Source: an uncultured Collinsella sp. (GTDB taxonomy: Bacteria > Actinomycetota > Coriobacteriia > Coriobacteriales > Coriobacteriaceae). From it: a stretch of 6,172 nt of DNA. The notes under the pieces were generated by a model that was given only the letters and a program-made list of their open reading frames with translations, had not been told where the DNA came from and did no database searches. The DNA is taken from the NCBI GenBank assembly GCA_900552995.1, contig USBX01000058.1:1-6172 (forward strand). The letters run 5' to 3'. This document shows positions 1 to 4,983 of the stretch, one piece after another; within the stretch, counting starts at the first letter, position 1; each line of letters opens with the position of its first letter. The translations under genes and the position numbers were made by a program.

Positions 1-47
1 GAGATTAGCGAGTGTCTCGTGGGCTCGGAGATGTGTATAAGAGACAG
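1..47 (+). other. Nextera i7 sequencing adapter (artefact)
   Basis: Library-construction sequence, not genomic. Bases 29-47 are the 19-base Tn5 mosaic end AGATGTGTATAAGAGACAG, 14-28 are the Nextera read-2 primer part, 6-13 (TAGCGAGT) is an i7 index that I recall as N716, and 1-5 is the tail of the P7 side. Genomic sequence begins at 48. Translation through it produces the known artefact peptide beginning GSEMCIRD. The exact reverse complement is at 6124-6170. Confidence 0.97.
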
Positions 48-48
48 C

Positions 49-354
49 TACTACGTCACCAACAGCGGCTTTAACGTTGCCAAGTATGTGGTGGACGAGT
101 ATGTGTTCAACCGCCCGTTTGAGCCGGAGTTTGTGACGGCGCAGGACGAGGCGCTGTGGATGGTCGTCCCCATGGGCGTCGTCGACAAGTACGTCAAGGA
201 TTCCGAGCTGCGCGCTAAGGTGCATCGCCTGGACAAGGAAGGCAAGGGCGCCGACCCTTCGTTTATGAAGGGCGACTTTGTCTTTAACCGCTGGCTGCGC
301 ATGTGGCACACCAAGCTGCGCCACTTTAAGCTGTTCAAGACGTATTACAAGTAG
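49..354 (+). CDS. C-terminal fragment of an unrecognised protein (5' truncated)
   Basis: An open frame enters from the adapter junction and ends at TAG 352-354, giving the last 102 residues of a longer protein. Any start codon in the adapter is spurious, so the true start lies outside the window. The fragment has no obvious membrane segment or signal. It is rich in aromatic and basic residues, with a basic-aromatic tail (RWLRMWHTKLRHFKLFKTYYK region) and a preceding Asp/Glu-containing part (QDEALWMVVPMGVVDKYV). I do not recognise the family. Codon use is GC-rich like its neighbours, and no frameshift is visible. The next gene starts 84 bases after the stop behind its own probable promoter, so the two need not be cotranscribed. 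Confidence 0.75.
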   Translation, partial: YYVTNSGFNVAKYVVDEYVFNRPFEPEFVTAQDEALWMVVPMGVVDKYVKDSELRAKVHRLDKEGKGADPSFMKGDFVFNRWLRMWHTKLRHFKLFKTYYK

Positions 355-363
355 ATGAGTGCG

Positions 364-393
364 GCGCCCGTCCGGTTTACATCGGGCGGGCGC
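364..393 (+). terminator. GC-rich hairpin after the first gene, possible terminator
   Basis: Arms 364-374 (GCGCCCGTCCG) and 383-393 (CGGGCGGGCGC) pair over 11 positions with one U-G wobble and an 8-base loop. It begins 10 bases after the upstream stop codon. There is no U tract after the stem, so it is a weak intrinsic-terminator candidate at best. Its loop and right arm overlap the probable promoter of the racemase. Confidence 0.4.
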
Positions 394-402
394 GGGTATG
401 AT
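376..402 (+). promoter_or_regulatory. Putative promoter of the racemase gene
   Basis: The -10-like TATGAT is at 397-402. TTTACA at 376-381 matches the -35 consensus at five of six positions but with a short 15-base spacer. Transcription would start near 409, about 30 bases before the ATG. The -35 box lies in the loop and start of the right arm of the 364-393 hairpin. This call rests on consensus similarity only. Confidence 0.4.
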
Positions 403-404
403 AC

Positions 405-416
405 GCGCAATTGCGC
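405..416. repeat. 12-bp perfect palindrome at the expected transcription start
   Basis: GCGCAATTGCGC is a perfect palindrome located just after the -10 box and 11 bases upstream of the racemase ribosome binding site (427-433). It could be an operator half-site pair or chance in GC-rich DNA. Confidence 0.4.
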
Positions 417-438
417 AAGCGTCACCAAGGAGGCGGCG

Positions 439-1185
439 ATGGAAAAGCTGGGAGTTATCGGCGGCATGGGCGCCGAGGCCACGTCGTATTACTACGACCA
501 GGTGGTGCGTCATACGGCTGCTGCTTGCGATCAGGAACATATCGACATGGTGGTGCTCTCCAAGTCGACCATGCCCGACCGCACGCTGGCTATTAAGACC
601 GGCGAGCATGCCAAGCTGCTGGCGACCATGAAAGAGTGTGCCCAGGCACTCGAGTCGCTGGGCTGTGCGCACATTGCCATTCCCTGCAACACGTCGCACT
701 ACTTTTACGACCAGATCCAGTCGTTTACGAAGGTGCCGATTATCCACATGCCGCGTGAGTCGGTGCGCTATGCTCTGGCCGGTGCGGTGATGGGGGAGTG
801 CGAGTTCGACCCCAACCTGAGTATGCCGGCCGAGCCGGTGCACAAGATTGGCATCATGGGCACCGACGGTACCGTGGGCGCGGGCGTCTACGGCCGCGAA
901 TGTAAGGCTGCGGGTGTTGAGGTCGTCTATCCCAGCGAGAAACGTCAGAACGATGTGATGTCGCTTATCTACGATGATGTGAAGGCCGGACGTGAGCCCG
1001 ATATGGATAAGTTCGACCGCGTGATGTGGGAGTTCGCCCGTAGCGGCTGCGACCGCGTCATTCTGGCCTGCACCGAGCTATCGGTGCTGCAGAAGTACCG
1101 AGAGATGCCCGAGATCACCCTCGACGCCATGGACGTCCTGGTGCGCGAATCCATCATCCGCAGCGGCGCCCCCTACCGCCTCTAG
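439..1185 (+). CDS. Aspartate/glutamate racemase family protein (amino-acid racemase)
   Basis: A 248-residue cytoplasmic enzyme of the PLP-independent Asp/Glu racemase family (RacX/YgeA-like), which interconverts L- and D-amino acids using two cysteines as acid and base. The N terminus has the family's GVIGGMG turn (residues 5-11). Catalytic Cys83 lies in IPCNTSH (81-87) and Cys211 in LACTEL (209-214), so the two-cysteine pair is intact. Length is near the usual 230-250, with a modest insertion around 118-135. The start at 439 is chosen over an in-frame ATG at 355 because AAGGAGG (427-433) sits 5 bases upstream and family homology begins at MEKLGVIGG. The ATG at 355 would add 28 residues across a hairpin and promoter. 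Substrate cannot be read from sequence: D-Asp, D-Glu or a broad-spectrum activity are all possible. It is a single gene with its own promoter, convergent with the transporter operon. Confidence 0.88.
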   Translation: MEKLGVIGGMGAEATSYYYDQVVRHTAAACDQEHIDMVVLSKSTMPDRTLAIKTGEHAKLLATMKECAQALESLGCAHIAIPCNTSHYFYDQIQSFTKVPIIHMPRESVRYALAGAVMGECEFDPNLSMPAEPVHKIGIMGTDGTVGAGVYGRECKAAGVEVVYPSEKRQNDVMSLIYDDVKAGREPDMDKFDRVMWEFARSGCDRVILACTELSVLQKYREMPEITLDAMDVLVRESIIRSGAPYRL

Positions 1186-1198
1186 CTTCCGACCCGCC

Positions 1199-1244
1199 AA
1201 AAAGGGACAGGTTTATTTTGGTAGGTTTTATCTGGTGAAACAGT
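1199..1244. repeat. Possible degenerate GGGACAG-type intergenic repeat
   Basis: Non-coding stretch after the racemase stop. It carries GGGACAG at 1204-1210, the same heptamer found at 3877-3883 and 3933-3939 in the repeat cluster, followed by T/G-rich near-repeats (GGTTTAT, GGTTTTATC). I recall similar GGGACAGGTTTATTTTG-like stretches between genes in gut Coriobacteriia, but cannot confirm that here. Confidence 0.35.
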
Positions 1245-1281
1245 AAAGGCCTCGGCTCGTTTGGTGCGAGCCGAGGCCTTT
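1245..1281. terminator. Bidirectional intrinsic terminator between convergent genes
   Basis: Perfect 15-base arms 1245-1259 (AAAGGCCTCGGCTCG) and 1267-1281 enclose a 7-base loop. The stem ends in A/T on both sides, giving TTTT on the plus strand and TTT on the minus strand. It lies 59 bases after the racemase stop and 29 bases after the EcfT stop (minus strand), so it can end both convergent transcripts. Confidence 0.85.
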
Positions 1282-1310
1282 TGCGTTGGGCGGTTGCTGT
1301 CGGTGGTGAA

Positions 1311-2057
1311 CTAGAAGAGGAAGCCGATGGCGATGAGGGCGATGCTGACGATGAGCACGGCGATGTCCAGGCCCTTGATGGGGTAGCGCTTGTACGAGCT
1401 GGCGCGCGTACGCAGATAGAAGCCGCGCTGTTCTGCCGCCAAGGCTGTGGCATCGGTCTTGCCCACGCTCGAGATGAGCAGTGGCACACACAGTGGCAGC
1501 ATGAGCTTAAGCTTCTTGATGGGGTTCTTGGTGTCGTACTCGACGCCGCGTGCGGTCTGCGCTTCCATGATGGCGTTCATCTCCTGACCAAACACCGGCA
1601 CAAAGCGTAGCGCCGTGGTAAAGGTGAAGGCATAGCGATACGGCACGTGCAGCACCTCGACGCAGGCGTTGGCAAGGTCGTTGAGCTTGGTCACCATGAG
1701 CATGAGGATGAGTGGTAACGCCACACCCAGCAGGCGCAGGCAGGCCTTCGATCCTGTGATGAGGCCCGTGTCGGTGACAAAGCCCCACACCACGTTGCCA
1801 TCGCGCATAAAGGCCAGCTGGAGCACCAGCATGATAAGCGCGAGCGGAATCAGCAACTTGAGCAGCGAGAACAGACGGTCGACGACGCCGGCATAGGCAC
1901 CCAGCGCAAGGGTGAGTGCTAAAAAGCCCAGCAGCGCCACGTAGGTGTCGGACAAGAAGATGCCGACGATGATGGCGGCGGCGAGGCCCAGTTTGACGAC
2001 GGGATTCAGACGATGCAGCAGCGTATCGCCCGGCATGTAGTCGATGACGTTAACCAC
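1311..2057 (-). CDS. ecfT: ECF transporter transmembrane component EcfT
   Basis: A 248-residue membrane scaffold that couples the ATPase to the substrate-binding S component. The N terminus (IDYMPGDTLLHRLNPVVKLG) is the family's cytosolic entry motif. Hydrophobic segments lie near 22-36, 38-56, 64-83, 105-122, 186-198 and 229-247. The cytoplasmic coupling region has the first Ala-Arg-Gly motif (EAQTARGV, Ala169-Gly171) and a second Arg-Gly motif (AEQRGF, Arg211-Gly212), which in this family dock into the ATPase subunits. I chose GTG at 2057: AAGGAG (2073-2068) lies 10 bases upstream, homology starts at once, and the gene then overlaps the ATPase stop by 8 bases, typical of translational coupling. 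An in-frame ATG at 2090 would add 11 residues (SFELPRRWST...) that look unrelated to the family. It is the last gene of the operon, followed by the terminator at 1245-1281. Confidence 0.9.
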   Translation of the reverse strand: MVNVIDYMPGDTLLHRLNPVVKLGLAAAIIVGIFLSDTYVALLGFLALTLALGAYAGVVDRLFSLLKLLIPLALIMLVLQLAFMRDGNVVWGFVTDTGLITGSKACLRLLGVALPLILMLMVTKLNDLANACVEVLHVPYRYAFTFTTALRFVPVFGQEMNAIMEAQTARGVEYDTKNPIKKLKLMLPLCVPLLISSVGKTDATALAAEQRGFYLRTRASSYKRYPIKGLDIAVLIVSIALIAIGFLF

Positions 2058-3801
2058 GGTGGACCATCTCCTTGGCAATTCGAACGACATCGGTGACCTC
2101 GCTCACCTGCGCAAAAGCGGGCGAGACAGAAGATGCCAGACGGCGCGAGAGCTCAATAACCTGGGGAGGCTCCACGTAGGCACGCCGCATGAGATCGATG
2201 TTCGAGAATAGCTCGTGCGTGCGGCCGCGGTCGAGGATGCGACCGTCGGCCATTACTACGATACGCTCGGCAAAGTCGGAAACAACTTCCATATCGTGGC
2301 AGACCATGATAACGGCGCAGCCGCGCTCGGCCATGGTGCGCACCGTTTCCATGACGGTCATGCACTCGCGGTAATCAAGGCCGCTCGTGGGCTCGTCGAG
2401 CACGACGATCTTGGGCTCAACCACTACGACGGAGGCAAGCGCCACCATTTGTCGCTGGCCGCGCGAAAGTGAGAAAGGTGCCTCATCGGCAGGCAGGCCA
2501 AAGCGGTCGATAACGAGTTGAGCACGACGCAGAGCCTCGGCACGGTCGATGCCGCCAAGCTCCAGGCCAAAGGCGACCTCGTCGAGTACGGTATCCTTGC
2601 AGATCTGGCGGTCGGGGTTTTGGAAGAGGGTCGCGACCTCGCGAGCGATGCGGCTCGTGGGAACGGCTGCGGTATCCAGTCCCGTGACGCGCACGCTGCC
2701 CGAGGCGGGCTTAAGCAGGCCTGTGAGCAGCTTGGTGAGCGTGGTCTTGCCGGCACCGTTCTGGCCGACGATGCCCACGAGCTCGCCAGGATAGAGCGTC
2801 AGGCTAAGGTCGTGTACGGCGGCTCCGCCATTGGGATAGGCAAACTCAACATGGTCGAAGGTGAGTACGGGTTCGGCGTCCTTGGCATGAGGACGCAACG
2901 ACGGTGCATGCGGGGAGCCGGCGGGCGCCTGGGCTTCGCTGGCCGCGTGTGCGGGGTCGACGATGCCCGAAATCAGGCGCTCGGCCTCATCGACATTCAA
3001 GCAAGGGGTACCGCTTACCAGGCCATCGGCCTCGAGGCTATTGAAGATACGCGTGACGCGAGGGCAGTCGACGCCGATGGCACGGAGCTCGTCGGTATGC
3101 GCGAAGACCTCGTGTGGCTCGCCCTGCAGCGCGATTTCGCCATGGTTGAGCACGAGCACGCGGTTGCAGTACTCCGAGAGCAGGGCGACCTTTTGCTCAA
3201 CGACGACGATGGTAATTCCAAGTGCGCGGTTTGCCTCACGCAGCGTCTCGAAGACCAACGTGGAGCTGGCGGGGTCGAGTGCCGCGGTGGGCTCGTCGAG
3301 AACCAAGACGCGCGGACGCATGGCGAGGATGGCGGCGATGGCTACCTTTTGCTTCTGTCCGCCCGAGAGGGTGGCGATCTCGCGGTCGCGCAGGTCGCTG
3401 ATGCCGACGGTCTCGAGCGTTTCGCTCACGCGCTGCTCGATCTGGTCGTGGGGAACGCCAAAGTTCTCGAGGCCAAAGAGCATCTCGTCCTCGACGACCG
3501 AAGCGACCATCTGCGTGTCGATATCCTGCAGCACACTGCCGACGATTTGCGACACGTCGGTGAGCGAGGCCTCGCAGGTGTCGTGGCCGTCAACCATGAC
3601 GGACCCAAAGAACGTGCCGGTGTAGTGGTGGGGCACGGCGCCCGACAGGCAGGCGGCAAGCGTGGACTTGCCGGCGCCCGAGGGCCCGATGATGCCGATG
3701 AAATCTCCCTTGTTCACGCTGAGCGAGATGTGGCTAAGCGCCTGCTCGGTCTGCGTGCCATAGGAGAACGAGACATCGTCGACGTTGATGATCGTTTCCA
3801 T
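2050..3801 (-). CDS. ecfA: ECF transporter ATPase, fused EcfA-EcfA' (two ABC domains)
   Basis: A 583-residue cytoplasmic ATPase joining both ECF nucleotide-binding domains in one chain, as in YkoD. Domain 1 (about 1-250): Walker A GPSGAGKST (39-47, Lys45), Q-loop Gln92, signature LSGGQ (145-149), Walker B LVLDEP with Glu170. Domain 2 (about 312-545): Walker A GQNGAGKTT (346-354, Lys352), Q-loop Gln394, signature LSRGQ (445-449), Walker B VVLDEP with Glu470, switch His502. A poorly conserved Ala/Pro/His-rich linker covers about 280-310. In domain 1 the switch histidine is replaced (VEQK, Gln203). Together with the Arg in the domain 2 signature, this puts both unusual residues in the same composite ATP site. 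ATG 3801 is preceded by GAAAGG (3812-3807) 5 bases away. The gene has no Trp codon. It follows the S component after a 268-base repeat-bearing gap and overlaps ecfT. Confidence 0.93.
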   Translation of the reverse strand: METIINVDDVSFSYGTQTEQALSHISLSVNKGDFIGIIGPSGAGKSTLAACLSGAVPHHYTGTFFGSVMVDGHDTCEASLTDVSQIVGSVLQDIDTQMVASVVEDEMLFGLENFGVPHDQIEQRVSETLETVGISDLRDREIATLSGGQKQKVAIAAILAMRPRVLVLDEPTAALDPASSTLVFETLREANRALGITIVVVEQKVALLSEYCNRVLVLNHGEIALQGEPHEVFAHTDELRAIGVDCPRVTRIFNSLEADGLVSGTPCLNVDEAERLISGIVDPAHAASEAQAPAGSPHAPSLRPHAKDAEPVLTFDHVEFAYPNGGAAVHDLSLTLYPGELVGIVGQNGAGKTTLTKLLTGLLKPASGSVRVTGLDTAAVPTSRIAREVATLFQNPDRQICKDTVLDEVAFGLELGGIDRAEALRRAQLVIDRFGLPADEAPFSLSRGQRQMVALASVVVVEPKIVVLDEPTSGLDYRECMTVMETVRTMAERGCAVIMVCHDMEVVSDFAERIVVMADGRILDRGRTHELFSNIDLMRRAYVEPPQVIELSRRLASSVSPAFAQVSEVTDVVRIAKEMVHRG

Positions 3802-3819
3802 GGATACCTTTCATAGTCA

Positions 3820-3863
3820 TTGGGGACGTTCTTACATGACCAGTCGTTTAAGAACGTCCCCAA
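3820..3863. repeat. Inverted repeat hairpin just upstream of the ATPase gene
   Basis: Perfect 15-base arms TTGGGGACGTTCTTA (3820-3834) and TAAGAACGTCCCCAA (3849-3863) enclose a 14-base loop. In the operon transcript the stem would end only 7 bases before the ATPase ribosome binding site. A stem of this strength without a U tract suggests a REP-like element that could protect or process the mRNA, or lower downstream expression. Confidence 0.8.
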
Positions 3864-3947
3864 AAGCTAGTCGTTTGGGACAGTCTCTTAAATGACCAGT
3901 CGTTCAAGAACGTCCCCAAGAGCTAGCCGTTTGGGACAGTCTTTGGT
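3836..3947. repeat. Tandem 56-bp direct repeat, two copies
   Basis: Copy 1 (3836-3891) and copy 2 (3892-3947) both begin ATGACCAGTCGTT and contain AAGAACGTCCCCAA, then AGCTAG, then CGTTTGGGACAGTCT. They differ at only three positions over the first 49 bases and diverge at the end. The left arm at 3820-3834 can pair with AAGAACGTCCCCAA of either copy. The arrangement resembles a short REP/BIME cluster. No transposase or RAYT gene is in the window. Confidence 0.8.
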
Positions 3948-3962
3948 GGTGAAGCACGGAGA

Positions 3963-4063
3963 CGGCTTTACGAGGGGCCTCAGGTTGGCGTGAAAGAGGA
4001 GCGAAGCGTACTTGGGTACGCGAGCGACGAATGAACGCCAAGATGGGGTGGCTCGTAAAGCCG
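3963..4063. repeat. 101-base imperfect palindrome downstream of the S-component gene
   Basis: Nested complementary arms: CGGCTTTACGAG (3963-3974) with CTCGTAAAGCCG (4052-4063), TTGGCGT (3985-3991) with ACGCCAA (4035-4041), and GCGTAC (4006-4011) with GTACGC (4016-4021) around a TTGG loop. The outer arm begins 6 bases after the S-component stop. It would form a long interrupted stem-loop on either strand. No U tract follows, so it is more likely a repeat element or RNA-processing structure than a simple terminator. Confidence 0.65.
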
Positions 4064-4069
4064 AGCGGG

Positions 4070-4642
4070 TTAGTTGAGCTTCAGGGCCTTCTGAATGGGC
4101 AGGTAGAGGGCGCCGACCAGAATGGCGTTAAAGACGGCGGTCATGGCGACGACAGGCAGCATGGCGGCGGCGAGCTCGCCTACCACGCCGAGCGTGGCCA
4201 TCTTGATGACCATGAAGATGACGCCGGAGACAAATGTGGTCAGGAAGGTTGCGACAATGGCGATGGCGGGCTTGACCTGACCGTTCTTGCCGGCGGCGTT
4301 GACGATGCCGGCCATGAGCATGGCGGCGATGCCCTCGGCGGCAAAATCGACGAAAGGCGAAGTGGTGGTGATCTGGATCACGGCAGCTGAGATGAGGCCA
4401 ATGACGAGCGCCTGGCCGATGTTGGGGCGAACGACCAGGATGGTGAGGCAGAAGGCCGAGATGATGAACTCGGGGCTGATCATGCCGCCCGAGATGCCCG
4501 AGATGGCCTTGCCGACGGTGAAGTTGAGGATGAAGCCGGCGGCGAGCAGGATGGCGAGCAGGACGAGAGCACGGACGTCGAGTTTGCCGCGGTCGGCGGT
4601 CTGGACGGTGCGGGGCTGGGCGGCGGTGGTGTTCTGAGACAT
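4070..4642 (-). CDS. ECF transporter S component, predicted tryptophan-specific (TrpP-like)
   Basis: A 190-residue integral membrane substrate-binding subunit, the partner of the ATPase and EcfT encoded just downstream. After a polar N terminus (1-22) about six hydrophobic segments follow: near 24-41, 50-70, 75-92, 100-114, 126-146 and 156-181. The GGMISPEFI...ALVIGLISA.I.ITT..P pattern (52-96) resembles TrpP-type S components as I remember them. The stronger evidence for substrate is the Trp-codon leader peptide and attenuator upstream. ATG 4642 is chosen because GAAAGGA (4657-4651) lies 8 bases upstream. An in-frame ATG at 4759 would translate through the terminator. The protein has no Trp residue. 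Because S, A and T genes are together, this is a dedicated (group I) system. A YkoE-like thiamine-precursor role is the main alternative, but no TPP riboswitch is seen. Confidence 0.85.
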   Translation of the reverse strand: MSQNTTAAQPRTVQTADRGKLDVRALVLLAILLAAGFILNFTVGKAISGISGGMISPEFIISAFCLTILVVRPNIGQALVIGLISAAVIQITTTSPFVDFAAEGIAAMLMAGIVNAAGKNGQVKPAIAIVATFLTTFVSGVIFMVIKMATLGVVGELAAAMLPVVAMTAVFNAILVGALYLPIQKALKLN

Positions 4643-4687
4643 GGTGAAAATCCTTTCGGAATGGGAGTGCAAGAGAAAAGCGGAGGC

Positions 4688-4818
4688 GCGTGATGCGAAT
4701 GCGATCGGGCTCGAGATAGAAAAAAGGCCCCCGGTCGAAACCGGAGGCCTTTCAATCACCTAGAGCGCAAAAACAGGCGTGAGGGACTCACTGTCGACTG
4801 ATCGTATTCGCATCACGC
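4688..4818 (-). repeat. 19-base inverted repeat spanning the attenuator
   Basis: Minus-strand leader sequence GCGTGATGCGAATACGATC (4818-4800, codons for the end of the Trp run through Ile) is complementary to 4706-4688 beyond the terminator at 18 of 19 positions, with one A-C mismatch. In a read-through transcript this would close a long stem around the terminator and antiterminator segments. The downstream arm is made after the termination decision, so it cannot act in that decision. Confidence 0.85.
4720..4752 (-). terminator. Intrinsic terminator of the Trp attenuator
   Basis: On the minus strand the arm AAAGGCCTCCGG (4752-4741) pairs with CCGGGGGCCTTT (4734-4723): 12 positions, one U-G wobble, 6-base loop TTTCGA, ending in six U (4725-4720). 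It starts 35 bases after the leader-peptide stop and ends 77 bases before the S-component ATG, so it must be bypassed for the transporter genes to be transcribed. Confidence 0.92.
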
Positions 4819-4819
4819 C
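4747..4819 (-). promoter_or_regulatory. Alternative pairings of the Trp attenuator (1:2 pause hairpin, 2:3 antiterminator)
   Basis: Segment 1, GGCGTGA (4819-4813), begins in the third Trp codon and pairs perfectly with segment 2, TCACGCC (4782-4776), just beyond the leader stop codon. Segment 2 with its extension GCCTGTTT (4778-4771) can instead pair with GAAAGGC (4753-4747), the start of the terminator 5' arm, with one bulged G and one U-G pair. A ribosome stalled at Trp codons covers segment 1 and frees segment 2 for antitermination. A ribosome reaching the stop covers segment 2 and lets the terminator form. The 2:3 helix is short, about 7 pairs, and is the least certain part. A small GTGAG/CTCAC hairpin (4791-4779) overlaps the stop codon. 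Confidence 0.72.
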
Positions 4820-4856
4820 ACCACCAGTTGTTGAGAGACTTCATCGTGTTCTTCAT
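4788..4856 (-). CDS. trpL: Trp leader peptide of the transporter attenuator
   Basis: A 22-codon ORF, ATG 4856-4854 to TGA 4790-4788, with three consecutive Trp codons TGG-TGG-TGG (4826-4818) at positions 11-13 in the context Asn-Asn-Trp-Trp-Trp-Arg-Asp. GAAAGGAG (4872-4865) lies 8 bases upstream, an excellent ribosome binding site. Its function is regulatory: slow decoding of the Trp run when charged tRNA-Trp is low should block the 1:2 hairpin and allow transcription of the downstream ECF genes. The peptide itself is probably unimportant. A second in-frame ATG (4844-4842) lacks a comparable binding site. Three Trp among 22 residues, beside a terminator, makes a chance ORF very unlikely. Confidence 0.92.
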   Translation of the reverse strand: MKNTMKSLNNWWWRDANTISRQ

Positions 4857-4914
4857 GTTGGTGGCTCCTTTCGTGATGCCGTGGCGCGGTCGAACCTAGT
4901 TGCTGTTGCGCTGC

Positions 4915-4923
4915 ACTATAACA
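4915..4923 (-). promoter_or_regulatory. Probable extended -10 promoter of the Trp leader/ECF operon
   Basis: On the minus strand TGT followed by TATAGT (4923-4915) is an extended -10 element. The -35 position (about 4943-4938) has no good consensus, as is common with extended -10 promoters. Start would be near 4908, giving about 50 bases before the leader ATG. It is the only convincing promoter-like site between the dipeptidase stop and the leader. Confidence 0.5.
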
Positions 4924-4941
4924 CAGCGAAGTGTGTGCGGG

Positions 4942-4963
4942 GAAATCTTTTTAAAAAGATTTC
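4942..4963. repeat. 22-bp perfect palindrome at the -35 region
   Basis: GAAATCTTTTT (4942-4952) is followed directly by its reverse complement AAAAAGATTTC (4953-4963) with no spacer. It overlaps the -35 position of the leader promoter. It also directly follows the hairpin at 4965-4979 on the minus strand, so it may be the U-rich tail of the dipeptidase terminator, a binding site for a dimeric repressor, or both. Confidence 0.75.
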
Positions 4964-4964
4964 A

Positions 4965-4979
4965 GGCGGGTTTCCCGCC
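4965..4979 (-). terminator. Second hairpin of the dipeptidase terminator region
   Basis: Minus-strand GGCGGG (4979-4974) pairs with CCCGCC (4970-4965) around a 3-base loop. It is followed by TGAAATC and then five T (4952-4948). The T run is displaced by 7 bases, so it is a plausible but not perfect intrinsic terminator. Confidence 0.5.
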
Positions 4980-4983
4980 GGTC

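Noticed and set aside
355..438. A 28-residue extension of the racemase from ATG 355
   Set aside because: The region carries a hairpin and promoter-like boxes, and the AAGGAGG site at 427-433 fixes the start at 439.
1199..1244. A small gene or RNA after the racemase
   Set aside because: No ORF with a ribosome binding site and no stable stem of its own, so it is listed only as a possible degenerate repeat.
2058..2090. EcfT start at ATG 2090
   Set aside because: Possible (GAGG lies upstream), but the 11 added residues sit in the overlap with the ATPase gene and do not resemble EcfT N termini. GTG 2057 has a better site and the usual short overlap.
2518..3816. A 432-codon open frame on the plus strand
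   Set aside because: It lies wholly antisense to the fused ATPase, whose complete set of ABC motifs leaves no doubt. The long frame is a by-product of GC-rich codon use.
4643..4759. A 39-residue N-terminal extension of the S component from ATG 4759
   Set aside because: It would be translated across the attenuator terminator and has no family-like sequence. ATG 4642 has a proper ribosome binding site.
4643..4914. A Trp T-box or TPP riboswitch instead of a peptide attenuator
   Set aside because: I see neither the conserved T-box bulge sequence nor the TPP-aptamer core. The translated Trp run with overlapping pairings explains the region.
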